From positions 89,974,272 to 90,038,271 of the forward strand of contig NC_081555.1 in assembly GCF_963082655.1 (NCBI RefSeq): a stretch of DNA of 64,000 bases, written 5' to 3'. The stretch's first letter is position 1, and every line of letters begins with the position of its first letter. This stretch comes from Stomoxys calcitrans. Taxonomy: Eukaryota > Arthropoda > Insecta > Diptera > Muscidae. Position numbers and translations under genes: made by a program. Below are positions 15,201-26,628 of the stretch, piece after piece. The notes beneath the pieces are model-generated. The model saw nothing but the letters and a program-made list of their open reading frames with translations, was not told the origin of the DNA and made no database searches.

Positions 15201-18200
15201 CCTTTCTGCGATGCACTAGCATCTTCGAAAAAAAAGAAAAAGAAAAAGTAAAAGCAGTGTTGCCATGCTAGATTATAATTGATTAAGGCATTTACTTATA
15301 ACCATCGAATTGTAGTATAGCAAATAAATATTAAAGACATGATAGGTTATTAATAGTTTGGATATTTATGCAAAATCGAAAGTTTTATATCTATTATTTG
15401 GCGGTGGTATTTTCCAATATTTTTTTTATAAACTTACATTGAATTGAAATTTTCAATTCCGCCAGAAAATATGGAATATATCAGAGCATTTGCCTAATAA
15501 TTGATAAAAAAAATTGGATTTTCCATAAAAATCCTCACACCAGTTATCAAAGTTCATATTCATAAAACTTAATGCAGCGGAAAAATGCACTTCATAGGTC
15601 GCACGTCCGATTTCGCTGAAATTTCATTTGTTGATGTGGTTTGAAAGACCAGAAAGGCGAGTCTGAAGTCCGTTTTTTGGGGCAAAGGCCCGTGACTCCC
15701 CTAGGGGTCAAAACCCAGCCATTCAATATGGATATCAAATGAAAGACATTGTCGAATAGATAATAAATATGCTAAAACGTCGCGAAAATTTGGACTAGGA
15801 AAAGACTCAAGAGGTCTTAACATAGGCAACATGGGTTTTAGATGAATAAATAATAAAAAATTGTAGTAAAATCGGCAAATTTTAATAAAATTTTCACCTT
15901 CGGCGCATTTCAATTCTTGTGGCATAAAATAAAAAATGTAAAATTTTTTTTTAATTTTCAGTAGTAATCTACTTATGAGCCACATTCTTCATTTTTAATC
16001 TACTCGTTAATACCTTTTGTTTAATGTCCATATTGTCTAGGGTGGGCCACGGGCCTTTCCCCCAAATAAGAATATAAAATTCGTTTCCCTGGGGTCAACC
16101 CACATTCACATATAAAACTTTTAGCAAAATCGGAAGTGCGCCGACCTATAAAGTACATTTGTGTCACTGCAGCTTCAAAGTAGGTTTATTTGACAGATAT
16201 TCTCTATAGACCTGTCAAATAAAACTACTTTAAAGCGATGTAAACTTAAGATTTTTTTTTTAGTTTATAGGCTGGTATTACGTCCCATATTCACAGTTGA
16301 AAACACTTGTTATTCGCGATTACTTTTTGAAAAACTACAAAAATCTCAATAACAAATAACATTTTCTTTTATTTAAATGGTTGCTTAAACATAGCCCCAC
16401 AAAAAATAGGCTATAGGCACGATAAATCGCACAATATAGGCGGCCAATTGACCGGTCCCGAACGTGAAATAAAATGTTCACCGAATTCGCCTCTCAATAG
16501 GTCGATTGTCTTGTTGAAACCACATGTCATGCAAGTCAAGCTCTTGCATTTTTTGCAAAAATAAGTTGGATATCATCTCACGATAGCGCTCACCATTCTC
16601 AGTTACGTTACGATTCGCATCATCTTGGAAGAAGTACGGTCCATTTATGCCACCAGCCCATAAACCGCACCCAACCGTTACTTTCTGGATGCATTGGTTG
16701 CTCTTGCATAGCTTCTTGCTGATCTTCACTCCAATATCGACAATTCTGCTTAAATAGCGCATGATGGTACAAGTAAAGGCCAAAACAGAGTGAGTGCGTT
16801 GAGGAGGGTCGCGTTGAAAAATGTAACTTTGCCAACAAATTAGCAAAAGTTAAACAATTTTTAACTTCGAAGACCAAAAAACACTACTTCACGTTTGGCA
16901 AAACAGAATGGCGCTCGCTTTCAAGCTTAAACATAGCTCTGACTTCATTCACCTATTAAATTATTGTGAAATCCGACGGACTCTCTTTTTTGTCACAACA
17001 CAAACAAAAGTCAAACAACAACACAACAAAGACAAGAGTATTGAATCAGAGCTGATTCAACCCATTTCCTGAGCATTTAATTACATTGGCTATTAAAATT
17101 GTGCAAAATTTATCCTGATGCAGCGACATGTCGCTACTATTTGCTCATAGAACTCAGTACCACTTGTACGGAATAGTGCGTTTTGGCAGTTGTTGGTGTG
17201 AAAAGTAGAAGTCAGTACTAAACTTAAAAGTTAAATGTTTTTTAACGTTTCTCCGTTGATTTTTTGGAATTTGTGTACAGAGTTGCGTTTTTGCAACACG
17301 ACGCTTAAAACAATAGCTCCTTCTGAATCGGCCTTAAGTGCATCTCGATAGCGCTCATGACTTTCGATAATTAATCAATAATTGATAATTAATCAATAAT
17401 CGATAATTAATCAATATTGATTAAGTTGCTATCACACGATATGTGCATTATATATGTGCTGTCACTTTCTGCATCCAGAAGACTTTCCTTAGTTACATCA
17501 AATACGAATAGAGCGCGCTCTAATCGGCATGTATTCCCATATGTACTGTATATTTTTTTATAGACATGCGTCCACATTTGTAGTCGATAAATTAAGAGCT
17601 CGCTTTAATCGCAAGAGTTGAAATCCGTTTTCCATATTAAATTTTTTTATATTTCACATGATGTGTACAAGTTTCAGAGTTGTTATCATTAAAAATAGAT
17701 ATGACAATACATATCGTGTGATAGCAAAGTATTTGCATTCAAAAACAAAGAAAACGTGATTATAATAGGCATATTGACTTTGGAGAGCTTGTTTAAAATT
17801 ATGATGAAATTGGTAACATTTACATTTTGGTAACTAGGGAGCAAATGCAAATTTTGCCCATGATCATTCCACTGAGGAACAGGGGCAAACTTCTCACATA
17901 TCAGTAAGTGCAGTCCGATTCCAGTTTAAGGTCAATGACAAGGGGCCTCATTTTTATAGCCGAGTCCGAAAAGCGTGTCCTCTTTGGAGAGAAGTTTTTA
18001 CTTGTCATTGTACCTCTCAAATGTTACCAGCATTAGGAGGGGAAAAACTCGCCAGGATTCTAGGCGTTCAGCGTCATAGGCGGGCATGCTTACCCTTCTG
18101 TATATATGTGGATTTGGCGATCCTCGTCTAGCTCCTATTGGTGGGCAAGCTCTTTCAGGTTGCAAGGACCGATCGCTGCGGGAATATAATGGCCAATTAC

Positions 18201-21200
18201 TCGCCTTCTCATATGGAGCATCATAGGCATTCAGTATTTATGCATGAGCCGGTGCCGCCCGGCCTCTTACTGTGACTCTCCGCTCAATACCGCTGATTGT
18301 CCGCGACTGTATGCAGCATTCCACTATCCGCAACCTGCGGACGCCCCCGGTAACTCGCAGCTAAACTTCTCATGATACCAATGAACACCACACAGATCGG
18401 AGATCAAAGTTCCAGCCTGTGTCGTGTTCATAGAGATCGTATCATATGCCAAAGTTTAAACTTTGTCTTCAGACAACACTTTTCTATGTCTATTGGTATC
18501 TATACGCGTTTAACTTTTTTTTTCCTTATTTTATTTATACTATTTCGAAAGGGAAATCAAGTATTCATAGGATCTTTATTGGATGGGGAAAATACAAAAT
18601 ATTTTCTTTTATAATAATTTTGTATTTATCATATTTAATAAGCACACATTTGCGATTATTTTTACTTCTGGAAATTATCTTGGAAATGTTTAGACCTTAC
18701 ATTCTTATTTTGGTTGGGCTTCATAATTTTGTTAACAATTTTACTCTTTAACCATTAAAACCTTTAAAGTTTTATTTTTATTTTAATCGTATGTTCGTTA
18801 TTTGTTTCTATTATTTCAGATGTCCGCCGGCGCTCAATTGCAGATGGCCCCACAGACATCGACGTCAATAAGCCATCATACAACGCCACAGCAACAGCAA
18901 CAACATTTTGTTCATAATCCTCAACAGCAGCCGCAACAACAGGCGCAACCACAGCAGCAGCAAGCTATATTGTCACAAGTCCAGCAGCCGCAGCCTCAAA
19001 TAATACAACAGCAAACACATCAACAACAGCAGCAGCAACAACAATTGCAGTTGCAACAGCAGCATATAACACATTATACACAACAGCCTCCGACGCTTGC
19101 CACAGCACACCATACAACACATCTTCAACCGCACCCACAGCAACAACCACAGCATCACCATCTTCAAGGGCAAACGCCGCAACAAGGAAGCCAGCTTCCA
19201 CAGCAACAGCAACATACGCAACATTTGCTGTTGCATCAGCAGCAGCAACATAGCGGCGGTGGTCACAGCAGTAATCCTGACTCGAATATGAGCACTGGCT
19301 CTTCGCACAGCGAAAAAGATGTTGTTAATCCAGATATGTTAAGCACACAGCAACAATCCAGCGGTATTGTCCAACAAATTGGTATTTTACAACAACAGCA
19401 AACAACTGTCAACGTTTCGCCAGCTGGCAACGGTATGATGAACACCAGCGGTATGGGTATATCAGCTGATCCTAATGCCATGCAAACCACAAACCACCAC
19501 CTTCCACACCAACTGACACATCAGCAACAGACCGTGGGCGGTGGCGCTGCTGGTGGGGTTGTTGGAACAACGACCACAGGTCGCATGGAAAAACTATCAC
19601 GAACACCAACTGAACGTAAACGAAAAAGAAAGATAGCCGCATTGCATGCGGATGATAGTGGTGGTGCCGGTGGTGGAGGTGGAGGCGGCGGTCCTGGCAG
19701 TGGCAATGGAGGTAATAATAATTCAAGCAACGCTAGTAAATCAGCTAAACACAACAATTCCTCCTCCTCCTCAGGCACACAGTTATTAAAACCAAATTTA
19801 TCTCTAAATTTAGGTGCTCAACAGGATCGTCTCCAAATGCCCGGTTCAGGTGTAGGAGGGGGCGGCAAGACGCCGCGACTATTGCCGCCCGGTAGCGGTG
19901 GTTCAGTTGGCGATAATAAAAAAATTAACGACTATTTTAATGCGAAACACAGTGTACAGTCAGCGGCCAATAGTCCTATGAGGCATACAGCTGGGGGTGG
20001 CTCGAAGAGCCCCTCATCGGCTGGCCCGCAGCAGCAGTCGCAGCAGCCGGGGCCACAGGCCCAACAAGTGCCAACATCCGTAGGCGGTAACAGCACGTAT
20101 CCCATGTATCCACCTAGTCCACAACAACCACAAATGCCAGCACCTGGCATACCGCCCACACCCACGTCACAACCCCCGCCTCCAGATTTCCATTACAGTA
20201 GTGTAGTGGCCGCCAACTCGGTAACGGGCAAGCAGCAAAGGCAACAGCAAACTTCCAATGCAATGGTTCCTCCGCAATCACCACTCGTTGGTGTCGGTAA
20301 TGTTGGTCTAATGTCATCCTCCCACATGGTACACAACCAATCAGCAGCTGGGGCGGCAGCCCTATTGGGTGGCCAAGCAACAACAGGTGCGGGCGGCGGA
20401 GGCAATGGCCCACCACCCCCTCCTCTGCCACAACAGCAGCAACAGCCAACTCTTCAACTTCCCGCCTCTTCCGTCGTTGCTACCACCGTGCAACAAACAC
20501 TGACGACCTCGCAGCAACAGCAACTGGCTGCTGCAGCGGCCGCCCAACTGAATTCACTGCAACATGCCGGCATGCTGACAAACCCAGGCGGCGGTGTACC
20601 ACAGAACGCCGGTGCGCCCCAGCAGCAACCCTCGACAGCGATGGTTACCAAAGCAACACAAACCGACCTCTCACAACACGAAATGCAAGAGCGTGAATCG
20701 GAAAGTGAAACAAGTAAATCAAAATTGGATGAGATGACAAGACTGTCTGATGAACAAAAATGTCAAATTATTGCTCATCAAAAACTAATCGATCAACATA
20801 AATCCCACATAGCCAAGTGTATTGATGTGGTCAAGAAGCTACTGAAGGAGAAGTCCAGCATTGAGAAAAAGGAGGCTCGCCAGAAATGTATGCAGAATCG
20901 CCTGCGGCTGGGCCAATTCGTTACACAGCGTGTAGGTGCTACATTCCAGGAGAACTGGACTGATGGTTATGCCTTCCAGGAGTTGAGCCGACGACAGGAG
21001 GAAATCTCCGCTGAGCGCGAAGAAATCGATCGTCAAAAGAAGCAACTAATGAAGAAACGGCCTGCCGAATCTGGTCGAAAGCGTAACAACAATAGCCAGC
21101 AGAATTCCAATTCCAATGATTCCTCCAACCTGAATGCCGGTTGTGATCGCCTATCGGGCAATGACAGCGGCATTGGTAGTGTAACTTCAGGGTCCGGCGG

Positions 21201-24200
21201 TGGTGGAAGTGGTCGTGGCCTGACGCGATCAAATTCAACGCAAGCTCAAAGTCAACTGCTACACAATGGCGGTGGCAGTGGCACCAGTGGCACTGGCATA
21301 GGTAGTGATCGCCTATCGGATCGCGGAGGTGGCGGTTCGGGACGCGGCGATAATTCTGGCAGTGGTTCCGATTCAGCAACGTTCCTTAAACCCGATCCTG
21401 TATCGGGTGTCTATACCGCTCAAGAATATTACGAATATGATGAGATTCTTAAACTACGTCAAAATGCTCTCAAAAAAGAAGATGCCGATCTTCAGTTGGA
21501 AATGGAGAAGTTAGAACGTGAACGCAATTTGCATATACGTGAATTGAAACGCATTTTAAATGAAGATCAGGTAAGACATGCCTCTTCCGTTGATATACCT
21601 TACTCCACTCATCATCACCTTGCATAATGTTTGTGAAAAACCTAAAAAAACGCTTTCAATTTTTTATCTCTTTATTTCTTTTTAGTCCCGCTTTAATAAT
21701 CATCCAGTATTGAATGATCGTTACCTATTGCTGATGCTATTGGGTAAAGGTGGTTTCTCTGAAGTCCATAAAGCATTCGATTTAAAGGAACAACGTTATG
21801 TTGCATGTAAAGTTCATCAATTGAATAAGGATTGGAAAGAAGATAAAAAGGCCAACTATATCAAGTAAGCGAGCTTTGGGGTTATATGAGTTTTCGTAAT
21901 TAACATGTGGGTCAGCATGAAGGGGGGTCACCATAGCAGCTGTGATTATGAACATACATAAGTACATGTTCAGTTGGTATATTGGCAAATAGAGTTTTTT
22001 TTTTTATTTATATACCAAACATGTAATGATATTTCATAAGAAAGCACTATTGTGGAAAATAATAGGGACAGTAAGGCAATTCATTTTAAAAATTCAGAAA
22101 AAACCCCAAGTACACCCTATAAATCGTCAACAATGTCGGTGGAAATATCATAGATTGGGGAATATTTCTTTCCAATGGAGTGAGCCCCATTGAATTTACA
22201 AATAACGTTAAAATTCTACAGAACTTTTTTCTTATATTATCTGGGGTCTAAATGTAGTCAGACTGATTTTGGAACTGGACAACAGCCCTAAGCGCACGCC
22301 TTAATACAGACAATCTTGGTTATAGAAATAATCTTTATTTATTTATTTACTATATAGCTATTATCTACTTATCATTTATTATTTATACAAATTTTTTTAT
22401 TTTTTTTATATTTCAATTTACTTTTTATTTTTTTTTTATTAATTAATTTTTAATTTTTATATATTTCTTTTTTAACTTTTATATTTTTATTTTTTACCAT
22501 TTTTTTAATTTTTTTAACATTTTTTTAAAATTTTTTTTACTTAATTAATTTTTCTTATTTTTTATTAAATTTTTACAAATTTACTTTTTTATTTATTATT
22601 ATTTTTATTTATATTTAGTATTTATTTTTACTTATTTATTTTTTTTTATTATGTTTAGTATTTATTTTTTTATTATTTTTAGTATTTATTTATTTTTTTT
22701 TTTTAGTATTTATTTTTTACTTTTTTATTTATTTTTTTTATTGATTCACTTATTTTTTATATATTTATTTTTTTATTTATTATTTTTTTATTTTTCTAAC
22801 ATTTTTTAATTTTTTTGCTTATTTAATTTTTCCTATTTTTTTATTAAATTTTTACATATTTACTTTTTTATTTATTATTATTATTTTTATTTATATTTAG
22901 TACTTATTTTTTATTTATATTTAGTACTTATTTTTTATTTATATTTAGTACTTATTTTTTATTTATATTTAGTACTTATTTTTTATTTATATTTAGTACT
23001 TATTTTTTATTTATATTTAGTATTTATTTTTTATTTATATTTAGTACTTATTTTTTACTTATTTATTTTTTTTATTTATTTATTTTTTATTTATTTATTT
23101 ATTTTTTTATTTATTTATTTATTTTTTTTATTTATTTATTTTTTTTATTTATTTATTTTTTTTTATTTATTTATTTTATTTATTTATTTTTATTTATTTA
23201 TTTTTTATTTATTTATTTATTTATATGTTTTTTATTTATTTATTTTTTTTTATTTATTTTCTTTTATATATGTTTTTATTTTTTTTATTATTTTTAGTAT
23301 TTATTTATTTTTTTTAGCATTATTTATTTTTTACTTATTTATTTATTTTTTTTTTTGATTTACGTATTTATTTTTTATTTTTTATATATTTATTTTTTAT
23401 ATATTTATTTTTTTATTTATTATTTTTTGTTATTTTTTTTATTAATTTTTATATATTTATTCAAGTTTTAATTTATTATAAATTTATTTTTTAATAACTA
23501 TTTTTTTTCATTTATTTTTTTATTATATATTTTTTATATATATATGTATTTATTATATATTTTTTTTTAGTTACTAATTGTTTTTCAATTTATATATTTA
23601 TTTTTTTTTTATTTATTTATTTGTTTTTATAACGTACTTTTTATTACTTTTTTATTCATTTAATTGTTTATTACTTTTTTATTCATTTATATGTTTATTA
23701 CTTTTTTATTTATATATTTTTTATTGCTTATAAATATTATTTATTACTTTTATATTTGTTTGTATTTTTATTAATTATTTTTTTATTTATATATTTTTTT
23801 TATTTATATACTTTTTACATTTTTTTCTCCTATTTTAATTTTTTTTTTTATTTTTTTTTTAATTTTGTAATTTTTAATATATTTTTTTTTTTATTTTTAC
23901 TTAATTATTTTTTATTTATTTTTACTTAATTACTTTTTATTTATTTTTACTTAATTATTTTTTATTTAATTCTACTTAGTTATTTTTTATTTATTTATTT
24001 CTTTCATTTATTTATTTCTTTCATTTATTTATTTCTTTCATTTATTTGTTTGTTTCTCTTATTTATTTTTTGTATTGCTTCTCATATATATTTATTTTTC
24101 TTTATTAAATGTTTTATATGTTTTTATATATTTATTTATTTTTATATATTTATTCGTTTGCATATTTATTTTTTATTTATCTATTTTTTACTTATCTGTT

Positions 24201-26596
24201 TTTTTATTATTTTTGTATTTACTTTTGTTTTTCTGGTTTTTTTTTTTAAATTGCTTATTTGTTTTTTTTGCTTTTTATTTACTTATTTGTTTTTCAGTTT
24301 TTTATTTTTTTTTGTCTTATTCATTCGTTTTTTATTTCTTCTTATCACTTTTACTTTTTTCTATTTATATTTTTATTTAATTTTTTTTTATGTTTTTATT
24401 AATTTTGTATTTTTTTTATGTTTTTATTTATTTCGTTTTTTAATTTTGTAATGTTCAAAAAAAAAAAAAAAAATACATAGTAATAGAATAATAAATATTT
24501 TTTTATATTTTTTTATTGCTATTATATATATTTCATATCTTTATTTTATTTTTATTTTTTTAGTTGTGTTTCAATTATTTGTTTATAGCTTCATTTATTT
24601 TTTTTTCGTTTTCTATTTTTAAATAATACATTTCTTGTTACTATTATTCGCTTTTTAGATTTGTCTATTTGCATATTTTTAATTTTTGTTTGCACTGTAT
24701 TTATTTATTTTCTGCTTTATTTATTTACTTTTTTTTTAATTAGTAACTTATTTTTCATTTATTTTATTATTTATTTATTTAGTTTTTCATTTATTTACTT
24801 ATTTTTTCATTTATTTACTTATTTTTTCATTTATTTACTTATTTTTTCATTTATTTACTTATTTGTTATCTATTTAGTGCTTTCTTGTTTATTTTCTTAT
24901 TTTTTTTTTAATTTTTTCCAATTAAATTTTTTTAATTTTCATTTATTTTTTGTTAATTTATACTATATATTATAATTTATTTATTTATAGATTTTATTTT
25001 TTCTTTATTTACTAATTTTTTATATTTGTACTTATAGTTTTATTTATTTACGTTCTTTATATAATTATTAATTTAAAATTAATTTTATATAATTATTAAG
25101 CATTTTTTATTTTCAATTTATTTCATAAATATTTTTGTCTTAATATATATATTTTGTAATAAGTTTTTTGTTTATTTTTTCTCATTTTTTATCAATTATT
25201 GTATTTACTATTTAATTTTTTTGATTATCCTGCTTCCACTTATTAATTTTTTTTTTAGTTTAATTATAATTTTTTTTTATTTAATTTCAATGACAATTTT
25301 TTACACCACCACCAATTTTTTTCATTTTCTCCAAAGTTTATTTTTTTGTTGTTCCTATTTTTTAAAATGTTATTTATTAATTAAAAATAAAAAAAAATAT
25401 TATTGTTTGCAACTTTGTTTACTTTTTCTTATTTTTTTGTGTTTTTTGAAATTTGTTTTTAAAATTAGCAATTTTTTTATGCATACACATGATAGTTGGT
25501 TTTTATATATTTGTTTAAATATTTCTGCAAAGTAAAGAATGAGGAAAATCATACGACTATTAATTAAGGCCGGAAATAGGATGCTTTCAATTCCCAATCT
25601 CAGTAGGAAGATTTTACTTATATAATTTTTTATGTTTTTTTTCAGACATGCTTTAAGAGAATATAATATTCATAAGGCACTCGATCATCCTAGAGTGGTG
25701 AAATTATACGATGTCTTTGAAATTGATGCCAATTCATTTTGTACGGTTTTGGAATATTGTGATGGTCATGATTTAGATTTTTATCTAAAACAACATAAGA
25801 CGATACCAGAACGTGAAGCACGTTCAATAATCATGCAGGTATGTGCAAGGAAAAATTCAAATAATGAAATATTTGCAACTTTTTAATGTTGTTTGCATAA
25901 TTATTAAATGTAGGTTGTTTCTGCTTTAAAATATTTGAATGAGATTAAACCACCAGTCATACATTACGATTTGAAACCTGGTAATATTTTATTAACCGAG
26001 GGCAATGTATGTGGCGAGATCAAAATAACCGATTTTGGTTTGTCCAAAGTAATGGACGATGAAAATTATAATCCAGATCATGGCATGGACCTAACCTCCC
26101 AAGGAGCAGGAACATATTGGTAAGATTTAAAGATTTATTGAAATAAATAGTTATGGTTTTAATGGATCTGTTTTTTATTTCTTTAATTTTAGGTATTTAC
26201 CACCTGAATGCTTTGTTGTGGGTAAAAATCCTCCAAAAATCTCTTCAAAAGTCGATGTATGGAGTGTGGGTGTTATTTTCTATCAGTGTCTGTATGGCAA
26301 GAAACCGTTTGGCCATAATCAATCACAAGCTACTATCTTAGAGGAGAATACGATTTTAAAAGCAACTGAAGTACAATTCTCCAACAAGCCCACAGTGTCT
26401 AATGAAGCTAAGGTAATGAGTAAAATATTTAAAATAAAAATTTTGACAAATACTTATATATGGTTTATGATTTTAGAGTTTTATTAGAGGCTGTCTGGCT
26501 TATCGCAAAGAAGATCGCATGGATGTATTTTCGCTGGCGCGGCATGAATACATACAACCCCCCATTCCGAAGCATGGCCGTGGTCAATCGCTTACC

Positions 26597-26628
<32 letters not shown>

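Larger units (their letters stand above)
258..18819 (+). other. tlk: tlk large first visible intron
   Basis: 18.6 kb between the GTAAGT donor at 258 and the TTATTTCAG acceptor ending at 18819. The mobile pieces in it are listed separately. In 258-1490, 5250-7040, 8610-9820, 10720-11130 and 11405-15570 I see only AT-rich single-copy-looking sequence with short CAA, TG and GA runs. Stretches around 6190-6660 and 12070-14480 hold many CA/GT, GAGA-like and TGACGT-type words and could contain alternative promoters or enhancers, but no coding exon is supported. Most apparent open frames here are low-complexity shadows. Confidence 0.75.
21865..25645 (+). other. tlk: tlk intron interrupting the kinase domain
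   Basis: 3.8 kb between GTAAGC at 21865 and TTTTTTTCAG ending at 25645. The first ~450 bases are ordinary sequence; most of the remainder is the T-rich simple-sequence tract listed next. All long open frames here are phenylalanine/leucine/isoleucine-rich artefacts of the T tract. Confidence 0.9.

Noticed and set aside
18965..21379. Many minus-strand open frames over the large tlk exon
   Set aside because: Antisense shadows of CAG/CAA and GGX repeats in the real coding exon.
22885..23060. CRISPR-like regular array
   Set aside because: Units are directly adjacent without unique spacers; this is a minisatellite in a eukaryotic intron.
24050..25535. Several 100-133 codon open frames rich in Phe/Leu/Ile/Tyr that look like membrane proteins
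   Set aside because: They are translations of the T-rich TTTA tract in a tlk intron; no splice or promoter support and pure composition effect.
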